64,000 bases of DNA, from NCBI GenBank assembly GCA_024516035.1, contig CM044958.1:24993900-25057899 (forward strand). Direction: 5' to 3'. A model generated the notes under the pieces. It ran no database searches, was not told the origin of the DNA, and saw only the letters and a list, made by a program, of their open reading frames with translations. This DNA is from Bactericera cockerelli (taxonomy: Eukaryota > Arthropoda > Insecta > Hemiptera > Triozidae). Shown here one piece after another: positions 58,707 to 64,000 of the stretch; position 1 is the stretch's first letter; each line of letters starts with the position of its first letter. The translations under genes and the position numbers were made by a program.

Positions 58707-60059
58707 GCTTCAGGATGACTTCTTAGTGAGTCAGGTACCCAGGTATTGTCTCTCTAATACTCTAATAGGTTTTCTTTAATAGGTAGATATGTACCTGAGT
58801 CAAACAATACTAATTATTTTGCTATAAAATGAACTCGAACCCCTCTAACCTGATTTGAAGTCCATGACGCTAATCACTCCTAACACTCCTATAACTGTTA
58901 ACGTCTCATGGATCTTTCTTATTCAAGATACTTTCTATAGATGCATGCATCTCATTATTATTAAAATTTAAACCCTTTTATTTAGGGACGTGTCACTGAA
59001 TGAACTACTAAATTATTTAAATAATAAATGTACGTTCATAATAAATTGTATCATCGTGAATCACTTCCAGTGATCCTGGAGTAAGGATCTCCAGGGATCC
59101 AATAGTAAGGATCTCCAAGGATCCTGGAGTAAGGATCTACAGGGATCCAGTAGTGAGGATCTCCAGGGATCCTGGAGTAAGAATCTCCAGGGATCCTGGA
59201 GTAAGGATTTCCAGGGATGCTGGAGTAAGGATCTCCAGGGATCCTGGAGTAAGGATCTCCAGGGATCCAGTAGTGAGGATCTCCAAGGATCCCGCACCCT
59301 GCAGTGAGGATCGCAACTGTCCGATCCCGCCGTTTTTTCGGCTCGGCGGTCATGATATAGAAGTAGCTAACTTGTCTGACATATTAGTATAATTATTATT
59401 ACTTTCACGTATATTATTACATTGTAACTCCAGCATTATTCCCTGCTGGTACGGACGGGAAACATTTTTTCCTTGTTCATAAAAAGGTAACTAAATATTA
59501 AAATGGGCTTTGCCTCTGCGCTCTGTTTACCCTGTTCCTGAGGGAGGAAACTTTAGTCCCCCCAGGGTAATTTCTCTCCCGTCTCTCTTTTGTTTTCATA
59601 GAGAAAACTGCACTACTCTGAGATTTTCTTGTTGCAATGTTGCTTCTCCTGTGTTTCCCCATGTAGGTTAAGACTTATTGTCTGCAGAATGACGTGCAGT
59701 GTGTGGCAGACACTTATCTACCTGTTGTTATCTTATATTTCACGTTATTTGTGTTTTTTGCTATATATGAAGATTAAAGTGTCTTATTGTTTTAATGGTG
59801 TGAGTTCAGGTATAGGTATCTAGGTATGTCTTCTACAAGATACGAGCTGGTGTAGGTACCTTTCTATTTCAAACCAATTGTATCGAGAAAAAATGGGCAA
59901 TTTGGGACAGTTATACATATTGTCCAGACCCCTCGTCAGACTATGTCTTGAGATGCTTAAGTTTGTAGGTATTAACTACTAAGATGTTCTTTTTTGTTGT
60001 TAGGTACATTTAGTAATACTGGATTATTTATTTATATTTTTTTTTATATAATTTATTCT
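58707..60059. other. Intergenic, minisatellite only
   Basis: Apart from the 24-bp minisatellite, nothing recognisable. An open frame at 59629-59823 begins MLQCCFSCVSPCRL, is short and has no known match to me. Confidence 0.5.
59070..59310. repeat. 24-bp minisatellite
   Basis: About ten units of AAGGATCTCCAGGGATCCTG plus GAGT, with variants ending CAGTAGTG. Each unit holds a BamHI-like GGATCC palindrome. Minus frames read PWRSLLQD repeats and are artefacts. Confidence 0.95.
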
Positions 60060-60560
60060 AATTTGGTTTTATTGTTTATAAATCATAGTACAAAGGCCTC
60101 ATCGAGCCCTTGGTTGACAGGAAATGTGCCAAGTATGGCCGCCGCATTGCCTCTTTGGACGGCCATAGCAAGTCTCTGTTTGAAATAAAATGCAGATTTC
60201 TTGTCGCCTGTCACTTCAATCAAACGTCGCCCCACCTCTTTGACCAGAAGTTGTACGGATGCTCCCCACGGGCCGAGGGTTTCGAAGGCCAGGGGTATGA
60301 AAAGGAAATTCTGCATCATGATGTTTTCTAACTTGCTCCTCTTTCTCTGGCTCGCCTTTCCGCAGCAGAGCTTTTGTGTGGCTTGTTTTCGATAATATGA
60401 ATGGAGCTAGCGTGTCAACACACGTACAATCACACCAGTGTTTTCCATTTTTCAAGGTACAAGTAGTGATCCCGGTAAGGTCTGTTACCGTCACTCTGTA
60501 GGACAGACCGACTGGTTCAGTGTTAGCCGGTACATGAATAGATTGAGAAAAATCGGTGTA
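60060..60560 (-). pseudogene. C-terminal fragment of a retrotransposon polyprotein
   Basis: One minus frame (60083-60319) reads FIPLAFETLGPWGASVQLLV, EVGRRLIEVTGDKKSAFYFK, QRLAMAVQRGNAAAILGTFP. An overlapping frame just upstream carries DTLAPFILSKTSHTKA. From memory these two blocks occur in this order in the C-terminal tails of some non-LTR or related reverse-transcriptase polyproteins of invertebrates. Here they are in different frames, so the fragment is frameshifted and dead. No RT catalytic core remains. Confidence 0.65.
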
Positions 60561-60849
60561 CAATATTGTTCAGTTCGGAGTTGGCGTGGAAATCTTCCTT
60601 ACTCTTCATACAACTCAGTCCAATGCAAACCATTTTCTTCTACATACGTTCTACATTCAGCATCGATGCTTTTTCACATAAACAGCCCAAGTAATGCCAA
60701 CCAATTTCTAAAAGTGAGGTTTCCATGTAAAGTACAATATTCTTTGATGGGAAAGCGTGAAGCCAAACCCCAGATTCTTTCGCTGTAAAGCCAAGAAAAG
60801 CAGCTTTGTTCTGTTTTTTGGTACCATGAGATGATTAATAATTAATTCT

Positions 60850-61070
60850 AGTGCCACTTCGATGGCGCGTTGAATGCACCGGTTCTCGAAGATCACCAAA
60901 GTTAAGCAACGGCCAGCGAGTGAAGACTTCGTGATGCTGGCATTTCCGGCCCAACCAGCCAGGCTGGTGAGGTTAAGTAGGAAGTAGGTTTGTGAATTTC
61001 CTGCGATATGAGTTAACACCGTCGTGATGTAACCATCAGTTGAAAGTAGTTAAACCCAATTAAGAAAAAT
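60850..61070 (+). mobile_element. 5S-headed SINE, diverged copy
   Basis: GCCACTTCGATGGCGCGTTG, AAGTTAAGCAACGGCCAGC and GATGCTGGCATTTCCGGCCC show head and body. Many single-base losses affect the tail (GTTGAAAGTAGTTAAACCC). Confidence 0.88.
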
Positions 61071-61249
61071 CCATATGATGGACAGTATGTGTAGTGTGTA
61101 CCAGTAGACACGAGATTACATATTGGAATCGCGCAAAGTTTGTTTTGACCACCCAGTATAAAATATATTGAGAAAAAAGATTTTTTATTTTTTCGTAGAA
61201 CATTTTCCTCTTTTTCTTTTTCTTCGCATATTTTTACAATCTTATTATT

Positions 61250-61792
61250 ACTACTTCCGAGAATATTCCAGCTGTGTCTTCTATCAGATAGGTATTTAAA
61301 ATAAAATTTAAAAAAAATCCCAATTAAAAAAAAAAAAAATCATAGGTACATTTGGAGGTGTCGTAATCTTCTCTGCAAAATTTGTTTTGAAATAATCCTT
61401 AAAGACTTGAGTCTGTCCGTCGGACTGTTATTATCATACCTTGTGAAGCGCAAATGGAAACCTTTGGAACCTTTTCACAATGTACTAAAATTGTACACAC
61501 TACAGACCACATAGGACATAGGAACCTGTTGCAGATGGTTCCATTTTAAATTTGACAACAAACCAACGGATCGTGAAGACACCTTGCACTTGACTCTTCA
61601 TTCTAACTTTTCATTTAAACGCTTATATCTCGTGAACAGCCTTTTTTTAATGTGAAAATTCATTGAGAATAATTGGAAATTCAAGTAGTAGGTACCTAGT
61701 CATTTAGTAAAAAAAAGATCAGAATATTCTTCGTGTATACCTGATGCAGTATACGATCAGGAGGGAGTATTGTGTCCATGATTGGCAGTGTA
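61250..61792 (+). repeat. Repeat H copy, diverged
   Basis: ACTTCCGAGAATATTCCAGC starts it; GTGAAGCGCAAATGGAAACC is mid-block; GGAGGGAGTATTGTGTCCAT, GATTGGCAGTG ends it. The hairpin is disrupted. Confidence 0.75.
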
Positions 61793-61799
61793 CTTTTTC

Positions 61800-62514
61800 T
61801 TTCGAATCTTGTTTACACTCTATGACTCTTTTCTCATTTCTTCATATTTTGTTCTAAAATATAATCTACTTTCGTTTTTTTCTATCTTCTTAAAGTTAAT
61901 ACCCATAACAAGGAAAGAAATATGTACCATGTTGATGGATTTTCCTATGAAGAGATCTTCCTTTGATATAAATCTGTGATAGGGAACATATTTTATTGGT
62001 ACCTCCTACCACATTGCTCGTATATTTTATTTCTTGAAAACCTTTTGCTTTTTTGAATTTCCACATAGCTGAACGTGAACATTCTGAGCGATGTCATTTT
62101 CAGGGTTCATAAGAAGATTTTTACTCTGCCAGGAATTCCCAAATTGTGTATAAGAAATAGTTAGGTAGTGAAGATGGTTCTGATTTGCCTCTTCTAGTAA
62201 CATGGCCTTCTCACAGTTTTGATATACTCGTAACAACATCTACCATTTATCTACCCTTTCCTACTTGGAAGTAACTGTTGTGTTTAAATTCTGAAACCCT
62301 ATCATTGTATTCATATTTGTCTATGAAATTCTAGACTGATTTTCGTCTTTACCAATCTTTTAAAAATTATACTTCATGACCGACTATAGGTAGTAGAAGT
62401 GAATAATTTATATGGGTTGGGGACATGACTTCCTAGGATGGTGGGGAATTTTTTGTTGTTGTTGTATTGTGCTGTGTTATTTTTGGGGGGGGGGTTCCAT
62501 TTTACCTCACTCTT
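61800..62514. other. Intergenic, no gene recognised
   Basis: AT-rich sequence between two copies of repeat H. The short frames (65-70 codons) show no family features. Confidence 0.5.
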
Positions 62515-62765
62515 AAAAAAATACACTGCCACTTATGGACACAATACTCCCTCGTGATTGGTTCACATTGTATACACTTAGCAATTTTGATATTTTCTAC
62601 TAAATCACTTGTACCTATCTCCAAACCAACTTCTCCGTTTTTGTTCAAATTTGTTTTAAATGATAATATACCGTTTTTCCTACATTTTAGATTCCACCAA
62701 AAATTCGGCAAGTCCTTATAAATTATTATTACCCGTGGACCTTATTTTTGCACTTTTTTTGACCA
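62515..62765 (-). repeat. Repeat H copy, inverse, partial
   Basis: CACTGCCACTTATGGACACA, ATACTCCCTCGTGATTGG and TCACTTGTACCTATCTCC are the inverse of the H right half. The hairpin half is missing. Confidence 0.75.
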
Positions 62766-63044
62766 AAACCATACTATTATATTTATAATAAGCTAAAACC
62801 TATCTCAAGTGTATTTCTTCCCCATTATTTTTCTTGAGAAATAAATTCATCCTGTTTACCCGCCATACTTGTCTGAAACTTCTCAAAGGCTCTTATGTGT
62901 CTAAGCTGAAAAGACAGAAGAATTACTCGTTTTTTTCCTTTCCTATCTTTATTTTCTCTTTTTCTTCTTATCAGGCTTTTTCCTGTATTAGCTCACCTGT
63001 CATCTTTTACTTCATCCTCTCGCAGTTCTCTCTCGTCTTAAAAA

Positions 63045-63812
63045 ATATTACTTCCGAAAAATTTCTAATATTAGAAATCGGAAGTATTGTGTTCGTTTTT
63101 TGTATTTTTTTTTTTTTTTGTAACGATTTCAATTTTTTTCATATTTCTGAAATGAAACCTCCTGAGCATTTTTGGTTCTATATCTGTCTGTCTGCCTGTT
63201 AAATATATTATATCCCTTGTAACGCGCAAATCTCAGAAACTAATGAACGGATTTCGACGAAATTTGTACACATATTGGAGACGTATTGTAGATGGTTGAG
63301 AAGGGTTGGGTGGAAGAGATTGCCACAGGCAATAACCCCGCCCTTTAGGTAGGACTTTAGATTCTTTCTCTTTTTTGTTCTTGTTTCTTTACTTAATATA
63401 TTTATTTTTTCTTTATAATTTCATTGTATTTTACTGTATATATTTTTGTTCTACCTAAAAAAGCTTACTATAATAATACTAATAATAATAATGGTCTCAA
63501 TTCACCAACTATGAACTAGCGATTCTTGATGATAGAGAGTATGCAGACGCTTGACCTCTAACAAAATTTATAGTAAGAAAATCCGAAATTTTGGACACAA
63601 ATGTGCAAAATGTCTTCTTCAACTTGCCGATAAAGATTCTGTAGAATCCAGAATTATTAAACGAATTTGAAGAGAATCGGTTGAGAAGCTTTGGAGATAC
63701 AAGTGATTTAGTATAAAATCTCAAAATTGCCAAGTGTATACACTGTATACCTACCTACGTGCAATGTGAACCAATCACGAGGAAGTATTGTGTACATCAT
63801 TGGCACTGATTT
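63045..63812 (+). repeat. Repeat H copy, interrupted by a LINE tail
   Basis: The hairpin start (CTTCCGAAAAATTTCTAAT / ATTAGAAATCGGAAG) and the end CACGAGGAAGTATTGTGTAC, ATCATTGGCACTG are both present. A 3' LINE-like piece (63290-63495) is inserted after GTAGATGGTT. Confidence 0.8.
63290..63495 (+). mobile_element. LINE 3'-end fragment (family C), second copy
   Basis: GGTTGGGTGGAAGAGATTGC, CACAGGCAATAACCCCGCCC, TTTTTGTTCTTGTTTCTTTA and ending ACTAATAATAATAATGG. It is inserted in repeat H. Confidence 0.72.
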
Positions 63813-64000
63813 TTTTTTATATATACCAATGTACAAGCAGTAGATAGGTATCTATACTATTTGTTGTGTGCACGATTTTCTATTTCATAATAATTTATGA
63901 AATATTATTTCCACCTCCGGGCCAAATTATCGAAAAAATTTCCTGCGTTCTACCGCCAAATGTTAGTATCTTCTTCCTTCGTCGTATTATTATTTATTTT

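Overview
This is AT-rich nuclear DNA from an animal, most likely an insect and perhaps hemipteran. The evidence is spliced genes with long, repeat-filled introns, insect-like non-LTR retrotransposons, tRNA- and 5S-headed SINEs, and Tc1/mariner and hAT elements. The species assignment is inference only. There are no bacterial features.

Two host genes lie head to head around 20.9-21.7 kb. To the left, on the minus strand, is a cytosolic aconitase / iron regulatory protein 1 (IRP1) gene. Sixteen coding exons can be placed between 20897 and 1919, giving about 794 residues; the last ~100 residues lie beyond the left edge of the window. To the right, on the plus strand, is a mitochondrial carrier of the SLC25A42 type (CoA / adenosine 3',5'-diphosphate carrier). 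Its coding exons run from 22425 to a stop at 39151-39153. IRP1 links cytosolic iron-sulfur status to metabolism and the carrier supplies CoA to mitochondria, so a shared promoter region is plausible, but only the arrangement is seen.

The introns are packed with mobile DNA: an internally deleted mariner (5.65-6.26 kb), a long inverted-repeat element with 8-bp target duplication (13.27-16.02 kb), a hAT element with a perfect 8-bp target duplication (22.87-25.25 kb), a LINE with two ORFs (27.0-31.0 kb), and many SINEs, several nested in one another. Downstream of the carrier (39.2-64 kb) no host gene was recognised. That part holds a 50-bp minisatellite, two large palindromic elements with CAGGGTG ends (40.6-42.6 and 47.8-49.5 kb), pyrimidine-rich and CA-rich simple repeats, a nearly full-length RNase-H-bearing LINE with a 12-bp target duplication (52.55-58.69 kb), a decayed retrotransposon fragment and several copies of a hairpin-ended repeat.

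The most striking pattern is that duplicated DNA sits exactly on exon edges. A 35/42-bp minisatellite copies the 3' splice site of IRP1 exon 11 about 35 times. A 99-bp tandem repeat copies the 3' splice site of carrier exon 4. A 50-bp minisatellite grows from the carrier stop codon. A SINE insertion duplicated the 3' splice site of IRP1 exon 16. Other notable points are 5S-headed SINEs that retain the whole 5S fold including helix I, an ATGA overlap between a small upstream ORF and the carrier start codon, and single-base frame breaks in conserved exons of both genes that look more like sequence errors than gene death.
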